Origin: Gamsiella multidivaricata
Lineage: Eukaryota; Mortierellomycota; Mortierellomycetes; Mortierellales; Mortierellaceae
Assembly: GCF_025024155.1 (NCBI RefSeq)
Contig: NW_026251735.1
Span: 62,001 to 126,000 of the forward strand
DNA length: 64,000 nt
Direction: 5' to 3'
Positions 32,592 through 43,900 of this stretch are shown one piece after another. How positions within the stretch are numbered: the stretch's first letter is position 1; each line of letters opens with the position of its first letter. The position numbers and the translations under genes are program-made. The notes below the pieces were generated by a model that was given only the letters and a program-made list of their open reading frames with translations, was not told where the DNA came from and did not search any database.

Positions 32592-33912
32592 TCACGCAAA
32601 AGGCGACTCAACAGTGACCATATTGAGCTGATGCGAATGCGTCGGACTTGAATGGTGTGGGAGTTGGTGGTGGTGGCGATGATGATGATGACTCTGTCGG
32701 AGTCCCTCCAAGTCTACCTTCTGCATCTGCCCAATCGACACGATCGTCGGCCCATTATCATAAGTCGACATTGTCATCCTTGGATCGCACTCATACGACG
32801 GCACAACCTGATACAAGACCTGTTTCGAACTCGGCGACATCTGTTGCTGACTACTCTGCGTCTGGTTGTGATTTAATGTGGTAGCATTCGATGCCGTGGC
32901 ATAGTGATCGTGCCCACCCATCGAGTCGCATCCACTATCCGCAAAATCTTTCGGCAGCGGCATCAATTGGGAGGACGGCCTGGTCTTTTGACCTGAATGC
33001 TGAGGCTGCTCTGACGCTGTCGCCGCTGCAGAAATAAGAATCGGCTCACACTCACCGCTACCAATTCCGCTATTGAACACACGATGGGACGATGCCGAGT
33101 GTCGCAGCACAGACGATGCCGGAGGAGGCGTCAGAGACGTCTGTGCGAACGGCGATTGCAGCACACCGTCGTCAAGGTCCTGATCACCAAGGAGGAGCGC
33201 ATCCACATCGTCCTCTAACTCCTTCCTTTGGAATCCCAAACGCTGCGGCAGGACCGGATCCACAAGGCTTTCACGTGGATTCTTGCTGCTTCGACCGTTG
33301 ATATTACCGTTATTGTTGTTGCTGGCATCGTTTTGATAGTTGGATTGGGCGGTGTCTGGTCTCGAGACCGGGGTGACCAAACCCTTACGCTGTGTAAGTG
33401 TTGTAGAGTAGATGTGTTGGTTGTGGATCGACGTATTCAGGTGTTGCTGGTGATGAGGAGAAGGCGTCAGCGCGTCGCGGATATGGGTCGAGGGCAAGGA
33501 AATGTCACGGAAAGGAGACTCGGCCGATCGACTGTTCCTCTTCTTGGACGAGATACCGAAAACATCCTTGAATATTTGTTTCATCCGATTGTTGCCCCTG
33601 GGTTTGCTCATAGACGTCTCCGTCCATGTCTGGTTCTCCTCGCCTCCACCTTGCCCCTCAATCCCAAACGGGGATCCCCCTGGCCGGGTTGAAAACAACG
33701 GAAGCCTAGTATGGCTAGCATTGGAATTCGGAGACCAGGTCTCCTTCTTGGAAGCAACAGGCATACTCTCGTGCCGCTGGTGTTGTCCCTGGCGTCGACG
33801 AGTCAAGAACGAGAATCTAGATGAAAACCGCGCTGGTTTCTTTTCCTCCACAAATGTCAGAGGTGGGGACGCCAGTTGCCGTGTCTGCTGCTGTTGTAGA
33901 TGTTGTTGATAC

Positions 33913-33943
<31 letters not shown>

Positions 33944-35522
33944 GCTGTTGTTGTTGTTGCTGTTGTTGATAATATTGTTGTTGAGCGTGTGATATAGAAT
34001 GTTGACGACGATATCTTGCGGCCATCTCGGTTCCAAATTCGTCTTCCTCGTCGTCGGGGCACTGAGGCTGTCGGAAGACGTTTTGTTGTTGTTGAAGCTG
34101 GCGCCCCTGTTGCCAGTCTGGGCTTCTTATGACAGGGTTATATTCGTAGGTCGGGTACTTGTTCAGTGGTGAGGATGGAGCAGCTGGGGAGGGTTGTCGT
34201 TGAAGCTGTGAGTGCAGGTTGGATGTGTCTCCATAGATGTGGATGCCCGCTAGACTGTCAGGATCGAGTTCTTCGAGCTGCCGCCAGTCATTCTCTTGAC
34301 CGATACCCGAATAAAAGGACTCGCGGTAGAGAGTTTGATCGTGGTGGGTCATAGTACGAGGCAGGGCCCTTGGTAGGGCCATGGTTGGGTCAAGCCCGTC
34401 TGGAATATAGTCTTGATGACGGGGTGATGGATTAAGACTACGCTGCTGCTGAAGGAGTGCTAGGGGCGGAGGGGGCGAGCGTGGGCGAGTGTGCTGTTTG
34501 GAGGAGTGTCGAGAGGCTAGAGGGTGCAGTCCTTGGTCTGTCTGCCGTTGTTGCGGCAGTTGTTGTTTATGTTGTGGCAGACCCTCGAATTGCTCTTGTT
34601 GTTGATAGTTACGAGGATGTGGAGGTGGAAGTTGAGCGCTGTGTAACTCAAGCGCGAGGTCTGACCTCGATGGACTGATGTTGCTGTTGCTGGTAGTGTT
34701 CCGCCACCGACCCTTCTCGGCCGTGCTGCGGAACAGCTCCTCCTCCAGCGTGATAAGTTCACGCTGCAGTTCGACATAGTTGAGGATATGCTTCAGCTTT
34801 GCCTCTCTTGAGGGTGGACTCTAGAGAGGGAGGGATGCAGAGCGGCAGGGATATGAATTAGGGGGTGAAATGGATGGCATGATAGCATGGAGGAAAGACG
34901 CGATTTGTCCAAGGAGACACACGCGTTTTGGTGGCAACTGATTGAGCGATTGGATTGGAGAACCAGGAGAGTGGGACCTCCGCGGAGAGGTTGAAAAAGA
35001 AAGAGAAGACGCGTTATTCATGAACACATAAAAGACAAGAGAAGCATGGAGGTGTTGGTGGATGATTATGAGGACAGGATAAGAGTCGGCTGTCGCCATC
35101 CGCCCTTCAGGACCACAGCCAAACTGTCGCTCCAAAGTTCGTCTTTTCCTGCCCTTCCTCTCTTGTAGTGCGGCAATACCACAAGATACAAAAAGGTACA
35201 GATGACTAGATTAATTTGGACAGATACACATGTCTTTGTACACACAGCCAGGCATATGTCCAGTTTGTTGTTTTGCATGATTCCCCGTGAATGTGATTCG
35301 CATACAACGTAGGCCAGAAGAGAAGGAGGGTGGACAGGTGTGCTACCAGCAATAAAAACATAGGGATGTTGCAAATAGTGCGCCATAGTGGCGGTTGTCG
35401 CGACGACTTACTGTGATGGTGTGTCTGTACAGGTTGGCCTCTGTGAGAGGAGCGACTGAGGACTGAAGCCGCTGGGAGACCCGCCTCGAGATTTTTGTCG
35501 AGAATTCGGGCACCGCAGCCAT
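32592..35522 (-). CDS. Large Gln-rich protein of unknown function
   Basis: Two exons on the minus strand, 35412–35522 and 32592–34820, separated by a 591-nt intron with GTAAGT and TCTCTAG borders and matching phase 0, give 779 residues. Exon 1 (37 codons) plus the start of exon 2 form the only region that looks folded: NLYRHTIT|SPPSREAKLKHILNYVELQR followed by ELITLEEELF, an amphipathic possibly coiled-coil helix. The rest is disordered, rich in Gln, Ser, His and Pro, with a pure Q19 tract, basic patches (RFSSRFSFLTRRRQGQHQRH and RMKQIFKDVFGISSKKRNSR) and a His-rich stretch near the C-terminus. I do not recognise the family. A scaffold or transcription-linked role would be a guess. The exon join is supported by phase and by the helix it creates. 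Confidence 0.7.
33912..33968 (-). repeat. Polyglutamine tract (19 CAA/CAG codons)
   Basis: Uninterrupted Gln run in the 779-residue protein, mostly CAA with three CAG. More Gln-rich sequence flanks it on both sides, broken by Tyr and His. Mixed codons make slippage less likely than in a pure triplet repeat. Confidence 0.9.
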
Positions 35523-38384
35523 TGTATCTCACTGTACAGTGCGGCGAATATGATTGTTTATAAATAACAATAAGAATAATGGTGCAGAACAAGTGAATAC
35601 AACAACACTAACAATAGATGAGAAAGAGGGATCGATCGGGGTGGTTACAAAAGAGCGATGAGGATGAGTGATGAGATCAGGCAGGCGAAAGAATGTTGGA
35701 AGAGTGGAGAGTATAGGACGTCAGGATATGGTGCCGGCTAGGGGGGGATTGGGAGTGGGGTGGGAGTGGAGTGTGAATATGAGTTGGCACACAAACAAAA
35801 TACGATATATGATACGGGGACCAATTGATGTCTCTTTTTTCGGTCCAGAACGACGAAGCGACTGAAGGACAGTGACAAAGTGTGTTAAGGGAAAGAACAG
35901 GGACCTTGGATGGATGGAGCGTCGAGGAAGGGGCCAGAGGGTGGCCAAGGAGTAATTATCAAATTGTGAGCAATAAAAGGTTCAGTGGAAACAAGGAAAA
36001 AAAAAAGGAAAAGTGCAATTGGGAGGTGAGATAATGGTTCGACCGTTAAGTTGCAGTTGCATGACCATTTGACGAGCAAAAAGAGTAGCGTATTTCGATC
36101 GAAAGCTGCTCCTGTTTCCAAAGGGATCAGGGGCGGAAAGAAGGAAGGAAGAAAGGAAGGAAGATGGAATAAAAACACAAAAGTGGTTACAAGAGGGAGG
36201 TAGAAAGAAGAAATTGTCAAATAACATTGGATTGGATAGAGGACGAATAAATTCATTTTTTTCCACTCCGCTACAATAGCCCAGGGGGATGAAGAGGACG
36301 AATGGAACAATACAGCGGGCAAAATTAGGCAATGAGAATGGTGCAGCTCAAACTATACATTGCTTGCTTCAGCAACCATTGGTTGGCGTTATAAAGAAAC
36401 GAGCGAAAAATCACTGCCACGCCGGTCCCTCTTTGCGGCTGCGCTTGGTCTTTGTCTGCGCCTTGGCTTTGTCTAGCCTGGCCTGGGCTGTGTGTATGTC
36501 TGTGTCTTCGCGGGACAAACCAATACATCAATCGGCTTTGCAAAAAAGAGGGTCGCTTCCTGCCTCTGTTTACATTGACTCTTGCAGGAAAGATCGCGTC
36601 AGCCCTCCATGTCCAAAACACTGTTGGTCCGTTCTCCTTCCCATTCATTCAAAGACAATAAGAAGAACCAGCAATTACTACACACGCTTTCTTCTCTCCT
36701 TTCCTCATCTTTCTTCCGGGTCAAGCGCAAAAAAAAAAATCCTTGTGGAACTCAATAAAAAGCCGGCCTTATAATCGATTAATGTCTTGTCCTTGATTGC
36801 GATTTGAAAGCATCGCATCTATTACAATCACTTTTGTGAATATAGCAGCAGGGTCGCTCAAGGGCCATAAGCAGGACTTCCTTCTGATTAGCTGCTTACC
36901 TCTACCATCCCATCGTTGCAAACTCGAGGAACAGGAGAAAGGAGAAAGGGCGGACATGGAAAGGGGCGAATGACTGAAGGGGCCATCAGACGAGGGAACA
37001 CGAAGTGGAACGAAGAAAAATAGAGCTACTCCTATCGCTGATGTTGCTGCTGTAATGACCAGCCCTGGTAGACAACTGCAGGATCCCGCAGGATATGCGG
37101 CCGATTGATTACCTTTCTGATCTCTTGCTAGCTGGGGTCTTGTCCTGGATCTGGAATGTACTCTCGTGACAAGGATAGTTAGTACACGCAGTCTGCAAGG
37201 CAAACGGATGAATCACTGCGTTATATCCATCCATTATTCCTGTGCTCTTTGTGGCAAATTATTCCTGACGGGAAAAAAATGCGACTGCATCCAACAACGC
37301 ACAAAGCAAGACCATTCATTTCACCAGCACCGCGGTAAAAACACACATCATAACCCAATGCCAAATATGTGTAGTGCATTGATACTGAGTTACCCTGTAT
37401 GTTTAGGGCGTTATCTCTTGCTCCCAGCCATTGTTTCGATCTCCGGTTAGCATTGATACTGAAAACGCCCTTTTGTTTTCTGCCTACTACCGTACCTCGT
37501 CCTGTTACCCAGGCGTACTCTTCCTGAGGAGGGGGTTGAATCCCTGTCATGGTTTAGACTGGTTGCACTCAAGAGCGTTGACCTTTGCTGATACAAGCAC
37601 ATATCATGTCGCTATATGGGCCTGTGCTTCCCGTGTGTACACGTGTAATCCATGGAGCGTGGCGAAGTCGTGGGCTTCTTGAATCATGTTCACGTACGGC
37701 ACGTACACTTTAAACAGGGAACGCGATCGTCTAGGAAACAAGAACTACTTTATCGCATAGACATGAACAATGGTGGTCTGTGCTTTTTTTCTGACGACAT
37801 CCAGCTAGGTGTTCAGTACGACATTCTCGTGCATCAAGCTGTGAATTATCTGGGAGCCGGAGATATCTTCCTATTGTCCTCATCACCGCGTTGATACTGC
37901 TCGACATCGGTCTTTATGAGCTCGTGCACTCGCACTCGCTCTGCTTTTTAGCCAAAACGTGCTCCACTGCAGCAAATCATCTTCGTTTACTCTCCTTATG
38001 AGAGCTTTCCCATCGTTTCAGCAGATCAAAGTAGGTCCATAGAGGAGTTCAGCACGAGCGTGAGAGAAGGGTGCCATACCGGTACAAGCAACAGGAACCA
38101 ATCCTGCTGGAATATTTCCCATTCTGATCACCCACAACAGCGATGGCATCAAAATGGGCAGAACGAACGATAGAGAGGGATGATTGACGAAGAGAGCTAG
38201 CATCCATGGCATCTGTCCTGTTCTGCCTTGTTCTATGTTGTTCTGTTCAGCTGGTAGAATTTTCTTTGTAAAAGATCATTTCATTATTTGCCTTACGCCA
38301 ACTGCACCTTCTACTGCCTTTCACTCATCTCTGTCAAGTCATCTTCTCATCTCTCGCCAACACACTCGAGCCCACACAACGAAT
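35523..38384. other. 2.9-kb intergenic region, no gene seen
   Basis: Divergent promoter space between the polyglutamine gene and NF-YA. Contains purine-rich stretches (GGAAG-type repeats near 36140–36170) and many frames up to 160 codons without domains, signal peptides or splice-linked extensions. I see no RNA gene. Confidence 0.5.
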
Positions 38385-39780
38385 ATGACTCAGGCGTCAG
38401 GACCATCTTCACCCCGTTCACGGGACCGCCCTTCCTCCTCTCCGGCCCCACCGACCTCGTCTTCCTCTCCACAGCATTCCGAAGGAACTGCATCTCATCA
38501 CTTCGAACATCTGCCAGCCCAGTACGCCAGCGCCATGGGCGGAGTCCTGGTGGTTGATCCTGTACGCATTCGAATCTTAAAAAAATACTCATGGCGCGAA
38601 CCCCATCACGTTTTGCATGACTGACATCCACTTTTTGCCTGCCTTTTTTCATAGCATATGATGCCTCCAGGTTATGTGCTCGGCCAGGTGGCACCTTCTA
38701 GGGTTGACGAGCCAGAGGAACCACTTTATGTCAATGCGAAACAGGTACGCTGAACACCGCAAAGGTGCCGGTGTGGGGTTTGACTGATCCTGAGGACAGA
38801 GGACCACATCAACCTCGAAAGATGGAGGATGCATAAGAGTGACATCGCTGTGTCGCACCCCAGCGTGATCGCTTTTCTTCCTCTCTGCCTTCGCTATACA
38901 CCTCCAAGGTCTTCGTACACGGGCGTGTATTTGCGTTCCTAGCATTTTTGGATTGTTTGGTTCTGCTTCGTTCTCGCGGACGCGACCAAACTACAGCGAA
39001 ATGATTGGCTTGCATGGGCCAGCCTATCATCGTCGGTTTTTCCCTTCTTTACAAATGCTATGGGGGAATACTATGAGAAAGGATTAAAAACCTCTACGGA
39101 TAATGCGGATAATACAGTGGTGCTTGCTTTTTGCTCACTTGTCTCTCATCTTTTGGGATATCACAATCAGTTGCTACCTCGGAGCGAGAAGGGCCTGAGG
39201 CCCTTTCTAACAAACATGTAATTGTCTCTCCTGTGCGTCTTATCTATACAGTACCACCGCATTCTGAAAAGAAGGGCTGCCAGAGCGAACCTCGAGGCTG
39301 AGAATCGCCTGCAACAGCGTGGTCGCAAGGTAAGCGGCGATCTTTTCTTTGTCCTGGTCCCCCAGGAAATAGAAGACTGACCATCTTCCCACCCTTGCTG
39401 CCTTTCTATTTTTTCTTCCCTTTGTTTGTTTTGCGTAGTTCCTTCATTTGTCACGCCATAATCATGCAATGAGACGCCCACGTGGGCCTGGAGGACGGTT
39501 TCTAACAGCAGCCGAGATAGCTGCGATGCAGGACAAGGAAAAGTCCGGCGAAGATGACCAGGCTGGACAGCTGCACGACGGGAGCTCTGCACAGGGTTAC
39601 GATACCAACCATGCTGCCCCATATCAGGTGCAGCAGCACCACCGACAGCAGCTGAAACAGGAAGAGATCTATCAGCAACAACAGCAGCAAAAATTACAGC
39701 AACAGCAACAGCATCATCACCCCCAACGTCAGCAGCAGCAGCAATACCATCAGCGCCAGGCATACGAGACAGGTGTGTAA
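38385..39780 (+). CDS. HAP2: CCAAT-binding factor subunit NF-YA (HAP2)
   Basis: Exons 38385–38561, 38655–38744, 39252–39329 and 39439–39780, all phase 0, give 228 residues. NF-YA joins the NF-YB/NF-YC histone-fold dimer and reads the CCAAT box in the nucleus. The conserved core is complete across three exons. The subunit-association helix is EEPLYVNAKQ|YHRILKRRAARANLEAENRL, and the DNA-binding part is RGRK|FLHLSRHNHAMRRPRGPGGR. In fungi the complex also controls respiration and iron genes. The N-terminus is Ser/Pro-rich and the C-terminal 80 residues are Gln-rich, a usual activation-type tail. An upstream in-frame ATG at 38184 exists, but the extra sequence looks like leader. The second intron is long (507 nt). 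Confidence 0.95.
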
Positions 39781-40744
39781 ACCTGTCCATGGAGCTATTT
39801 AGCGTTGACGAGAAAGCGACAATATCTGCTCACTGCTTGACGGATACGAAAGTTATAGACATAGCCCTTCCTTGAACGACAAATCCATTGTAAATACATA
39901 CCGTTATCGAAGAAAATAATAAAAAAAAAAAGACATAATAACATGATTCACATAGCAGAGAATACCGTTTGAATGATAAAGTGGATAGCAAAAAGTTGTG
40001 TTTTTATTAGGAATCAAGGATTACGTTCTTGGCCGGGGTTTGTTGCCACCAACTACCATGCGCGAGACGAAGGGAGGTCTCAACAGACAACAAGACGAAA
40101 ACTTCAAAGTCGCCTCGGCCCTGCTTGGCTCAGCAACGACATGTCCGCGCCGCGGAGGAAAGAGTCATCCATAGACGATCTCTTGTGTAATGTTCATAAA
40201 ATAACTAACGTATGGCAAGACTCCTCTGTGAGCCATCGATATTTTGTTGTCGGCTAGTCATGTCCTCTGTTTGAGAAAGAAGAATAGGAAAGGCTGAGTA
40301 CAGTAGTCTGATCTTACTCCCTCGCATGTCGCAGCACTTGGCACCAGTATTTTAAACCGCTGCTGTTGCTGAAAAGCGAGTCAATTGAGTCCTTAATCGT
40401 GGCCCCGCTTTCTTTTTTTTTTTCATGGCAGCCGATAGATCATGTGATTTGAGCGAGCGACGTAAATTTTGGCTGGTCTCCCACAGCAGTCCTTTGTTGT
40501 GAGCGAGCGACCTCAAAAAAAACTCCGTCGCTCGCGTCGCTGAGTCACCTATAGTCGCGAGGAAGTTCCAAACATACTTGCGACTACAGGTCTCAGTCGA
40601 GTTCAGCTCATGACACTTGGGGGTGGTTTCTAAAAACGATTACAATTTAAACATTCGGCCTCTCGGAGGGTCAAAAAATTTCAAAATCAGGGAGAAGCTG
40701 AGAAATCTAGAGATGACGTCGAATGTTGGATTTAATACGTAGTT
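39781..40744. other. Intergenic left flank of the Harbinger element
   Basis: NF-YA 3' end, then a region with repeated GAGCGAGCGAC (40451 and 40501) and inverted GTCGCTCGC (40527–40535). With the right flank (43904–43968) it was the original promoter of the dihydroxyacetone kinase gene before the transposon inserted. Confidence 0.55.
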
Positions 40745-40747
40745 ATT

Positions 40748-40763
40748 AGACAGTTTGCGAAAC
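40748..40763 (+). repeat. Left terminal inverted repeat of the Harbinger element
   Basis: AGACAGTTTGCGAAAC, identical to the inverted right end, preceded by the target duplication ATT at 40745–40747. Confidence 0.93.
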
Positions 40764-41014
40764 AAATCATCCAGTACAATCAAAGTTTATCAAGTAGGGA
40801 CTCGCACTTTTGGTCATTGCGAAAGTCTTACCACAAGTTCACCGCAATTTCGCAAGTTCACATTGCACCAATGGGAGCGCATTTTTTTCACATTTAAAAA
40901 AAAACACAAGCAGACGCGAACTATGCTTACACGCTTTAATTAAAGAAAGGTGGTGTGCTTGCTTTTAAACTCCATTGTTCTTCCCTCCGTCCTTACTCAT
41001 TAAAGCCCACAGAG

Positions 41015-42508
41015 ATGGAGCGCGATACAGACAGTGACGCCAGCAGCATCTACAGCAATGACACCGATATCGACGAACTCCACGCTGCATACGAGCTTAA
41101 TGCCGTGGACGAAGTTCTACATGATGACGATGAATTCGATCATGTTCTATGGGATCAAGAGTTCGACGGTTTTGAGCGCAACCTTTTGGATGCTGAGCTC
41201 GAAGGCCAGATCCAGTATGAAGCTGACCTGGCCGCGAACAGAGAGGAGGGGGTGGTTATTCCTGATCGCGCTGAGTATTTCTTTGGTGTGGATGAGATTG
41301 GGGCCGAGTTGGAAGACATGCGGCTCGAGGCTGCCAACGAGATCGAGAACGAGGATCATGAACCCGAGCAGGAGCAGGGAGACTTCGAGGATGACAGGAG
41401 AGTTCAAGCTATTGTGGCAGGTATTGAGCTAGTGAGAGGGGCTGTTGAAAGGATGGATGATGAGGTTGTGCCAGATCCTGATGCTCAACAGCAGCTGCAG
41501 CGCTTCATTCCAGTATTACAACTTATTGCACAGGCGATCCAGGTGATGCATGGAAACTTTGTGCAAATACGGCCCAGGATTGAGCGACCTCGCATACCCA
41601 ACATTCGTTTCGATCTCGAACAAGTCCCTAGACCAAACTGTCAGCTCTATTTCCGCTTTTACCAGGAGGACATTCTGGAGATGGTTGTTGCATTGCGAAC
41701 GCCAGAGATCTTCGTCCTTGACAATGGCTCCAAAGTTCACTCTGTCGAGGCGCTTTGTATCGTGTTGCGTCGACTTGCATATCCATGCCGCCTCTTTGAT
41801 CTCATGGATATCTTTGGACGATCACAATCTATGCTATCACGCATTTTCAACCACACCCTTCGGTTCCTCTATCGGCGATGGAGGCAAAGACTCTTTTGGG
41901 ATCCCATCCGTCTCGGCCCCGACAAGTTGGAAGAGCTTCATTATGCTATCCGAAGGCAGAATGCACCATGCCTTTCAAGCTTTGCATTTATTGATGGTAC
42001 TGTTCGTGCAGTTTGTCGTCCAATCGATGGGCAAGAGCAAATCTACAATGGCCACAAGCGCGTTCACGCCATGAAGTATCAGTCAGTTGCCACACCCGAT
42101 GGTATCATTGTTCACCTGTCTGGGCCGTTTGCAGGGAACCGCCATGATTCGCGTCTTTTCGAGATGTCTGCCCTTGCTCCGATTCTTCGAGCATGTGCAA
42201 AAGGGTATGACAACCGCCAGATGAGTCTGTATGGAGATCCTGCTTATATACTGAGCGACATCATGCAGCGGCCGTTCCACACAGCAGGCATCTCTCCTGA
42301 GGAGCAGCGTTTCAATGAGTGTATGTCTAAGGTCAGAATTGGTGTTGAGTGGTGCTTTGGTTACGTTCTGCAATACTTCCCCTTCTCTGATTTCTTATGG
42401 AGGTGCACACCCACTATATTTGCTCTGTCCTTTTTGCAAACATTCGCTCCTGCATCCGACAAACAAACTCATCCTCTTCCAAGTTTCGAGTCAACCCCCC
42501 ACTCTTGA
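41015..42508 (+). CDS. Harbinger DDE transposase/nuclease
   Basis: Single open frame, 497 residues from the ATG at 41015; an in-frame ATG at 40955 precedes it but reads like leader. The C-terminal half is the DDE_4-type nuclease with all three catalytic carboxylates: Asp in FAFIDGTVRAVCRP, Asp in SLYGDPAYILSD and Glu in KVRIGVEWCFGYV. An HTH-like segment precedes it (VEALCIVLRRLAYPCRLFDL, GRSQSMLSRIFNHTLRFLY). The first ~170 residues are strongly acidic. After VEWCFG the frame departs from the family pattern. The expected end is visible in other frames (LFANIRSCIRQTN and TLDEYLHD at about 42426–42525), as if small indels had shifted the last 50 codons. Cutting ability is therefore uncertain although the catalytic residues are intact. 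Confidence 0.88.
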   Translation: MERDTDSDASSIYSNDTDIDELHAAYELNAVDEVLHDDDEFDHVLWDQEFDGFERNLLDAELEGQIQYEADLAANREEGVVIPDRAEYFFGVDEIGAELEDMRLEAANEIENEDHEPEQEQGDFEDDRRVQAIVAGIELVRGAVERMDDEVVPDPDAQQQLQRFIPVLQLIAQAIQVMHGNFVQIRPRIERPRIPNIRFDLEQVPRPNCQLYFRFYQEDILEMVVALRTPEIFVLDNGSKVHSVEALCIVLRRLAYPCRLFDLMDIFGRSQSMLSRIFNHTLRFLYRRWRQRLFWDPIRLGPDKLEELHYAIRRQNAPCLSSFAFIDGTVRAVCRPIDGQEQIYNGHKRVHAMKYQSVATPDGIIVHLSGPFAGNRHDSRLFEMSALAPILRACAKGYDNRQMSLYGDPAYILSDIMQRPFHTAGISPEEQRFNECMSKVRIGVEWCFGYVLQYFPFSDFLWRCTPTIFALSFLQTFAPASDKQTHPLPSFESTPHS

Positions 42509-42613
42509 TGAGTATCTTCATGATTAAACAAGGCAATCAAAACGTTTATATTAAGGGATATAGTAGTGCTGTGTATTAAAAAAAAAAAAAAAAAAAAAAA
42601 AAGAGGATTGAAT

Positions 42614-43747
42614 TTAAATCTTTTTTCGAATATCCGAAACGAGTCCGTTGATGTTTTCCATGAGTTCCAACATTCTTTTCTCAACAGTACTTGCTCGTGG
42701 AGCCTGTGATCGCGGAGCGCGTCTGTTGATAGGGTTGAAGCGAACAGATTCAGCTGTTGCCAGGCGGTTTGGATTCGAAGATGTTGCTGTGGTGGTAGAT
42801 GATGAACTTGAGGAAGAAAAAGATGATGAAGTCGAAGAAGAGGGATCCATGGATGATGAGGATGCTGCCGTGGCCGATGAAGTCGTGGGCATGCTCATCT
42901 GTCGTAATGACTCCTGCCTGTTGGTATGACCATAAAACTCCTCCAAGTTTTGAGCCGAAAAATCATCCACTGTGCTTTGACTTTGTTGCTGTCTATGCCC
43001 GTCGAAGTCGTCTTCCTTCTGTACCAGTTCCAGCAAAAGCTCATCCTGCCTTGTCATAGTCTCTGTGCCGCCACTTGACCTCCGTGATGCTGCCTCTTGT
43101 TGCTTGAATTCTTTTTTAAGCGCATCATATCGCCTCATGCAAAGAAGGTAGTTAGCCTTCTTTAGGTCGCGCCCTCCTTGTGTCCTGACATATGCTGCGA
43201 CCTTCTCCCAGGCCTCCTTCTTCTGACCATGTCCAACGAAAGGTGGGTGTCCCATCATGCCCTCGAGTAGAGTGATAGTGTTGGCGTGGTAGTTGTTGCT
43301 CCTTGGTGCGAAACCTTGACATACATCGCGCTTCTTTCTAACCGACTGTTCCTGACTATGCTCCATCATGGTATCCATCGAGGTGGATCCATTGCGGTTT
43401 TGGAGAGTGGACTCTCCCTCTTGCTCAGGTTCCTGGGATTGCAGTTGTGCGGGTGGTTGTTGGTGCGAGACTTGGTCAAGTGGAGGGCGAGGTAGCTGAG
43501 GCCCTTGTTGCGTGGAGAAGCGAGGAGGATGAGGTGCGAGAGGACGTTGTTGCTGCAGAGACGCATACGGCTGATGCTGCTGTTGTTGCTGAGGGGCACT
43601 CTGTTGCGGCACATACTGCGGTTGCTGCTGCTGTGATGTAAAGGTGGACTGTGTGAAGCTCATTGACGAAGAGAAGTAATGGAGTGACAAACTCATGTTG
43701 ACTTTTCTTTTCATATATCTAGACAAAGCCGCCTGGTAGCAAGCCAA
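42614..43747 (-). CDS. Harbinger Myb/SANT-like accessory protein
   Basis: Single open frame on the minus strand, at most 377 residues; nearer in-frame starts exist at 43693 and 43660. Gln-rich N-terminal third. From about residue 155 a SANT/Myb-like trihelix domain reads NTITLLEGMMGHPPFVGHGQ, KKEAWEKVAAYVRTQGG and YLLCMRRYDALKKEFKQQEA. A Ser-rich linker and a C-terminal helix (EKRMLELMENINGLVSDI) follow. In active Harbinger elements the partner protein carries the transposase into the nucleus and binds the element ends. Position inside the terminal repeats and convergent orientation support the same role here. Unlike the transposase, this frame shows no obvious damage. Confidence 0.85.
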   Translation of the reverse strand: MACYQAALSRYMKRKVNMSLSLHYFSSSMSFTQSTFTSQQQQPQYVPQQSAPQQQQQHQPYASLQQQRPLAPHPPRFSTQQGPQLPRPPLDQVSHQQPPAQLQSQEPEQEGESTLQNRNGSTSMDTMMEHSQEQSVRKKRDVCQGFAPRSNNYHANTITLLEGMMGHPPFVGHGQKKEAWEKVAAYVRTQGGRDLKKANYLLCMRRYDALKKEFKQQEAASRRSSGGTETMTRQDELLLELVQKEDDFDGHRQQQSQSTVDDFSAQNLEEFYGHTNRQESLRQMSMPTTSSATAASSSSMDPSSSTSSSFSSSSSSSTTTATSSNPNRLATAESVRFNPINRRAPRSQAPRASTVEKRMLELMENINGLVSDIRKKI

Positions 43748-43884
43748 TCAAAACGCCGAATGAACTTTGCTTCTGACCCTCGAGTTCAGAGCTCGAACTC
43801 GAGCTTCAGAGGCATAGTTGAGTTTGAAAAAATTCACTAGCGTGAACTTTATTGAACTTCGAGCGAACTCGAGGGTCGAGTTCA

Positions 43885-43900
43885 GTTTCGCAAACTGTCT
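43885..43900 (-). repeat. Right terminal inverted repeat of the Harbinger element
   Basis: Inverted copy of AGACAGTTTGCGAAAC, followed by the second copy of the target duplication ATT (43901–43903). Confidence 0.93.

Larger units (their letters stand above)
40748..43900. mobile_element. PIF/Harbinger DNA transposon, structurally complete
   Basis: 3,153 bp bounded by perfect 16-bp terminal inverted repeats AGACAGTTTGCGAAAC (40748–40763 and inverted at 43885–43900) and flanked by the 3-bp duplication ATT (40745–40747 and 43901–43903). PIF/Harbinger elements make 3-bp duplications and carry two genes, as here: a DDE nuclease on the plus strand and a Myb/SANT-like protein on the minus strand, convergent around an A25 tract (42578–42602). 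The perfect ends indicate recent insertion. The transposase C-terminus appears frame-damaged (see findings). Confidence 0.93.

Noticed and set aside
33228..33909. Plus-strand frames opposite the polyglutamine gene
   Set aside because: Antisense shadows of a low-complexity coding region without domain content.
38184..38384. N-terminal extension of NF-YA from an upstream in-frame ATG
   Set aside because: The extra 67 residues look like translated leader, rich in Cys and hydrophobic residues, while the ATG at 38385 precedes normal Ser/Pro-rich sequence.
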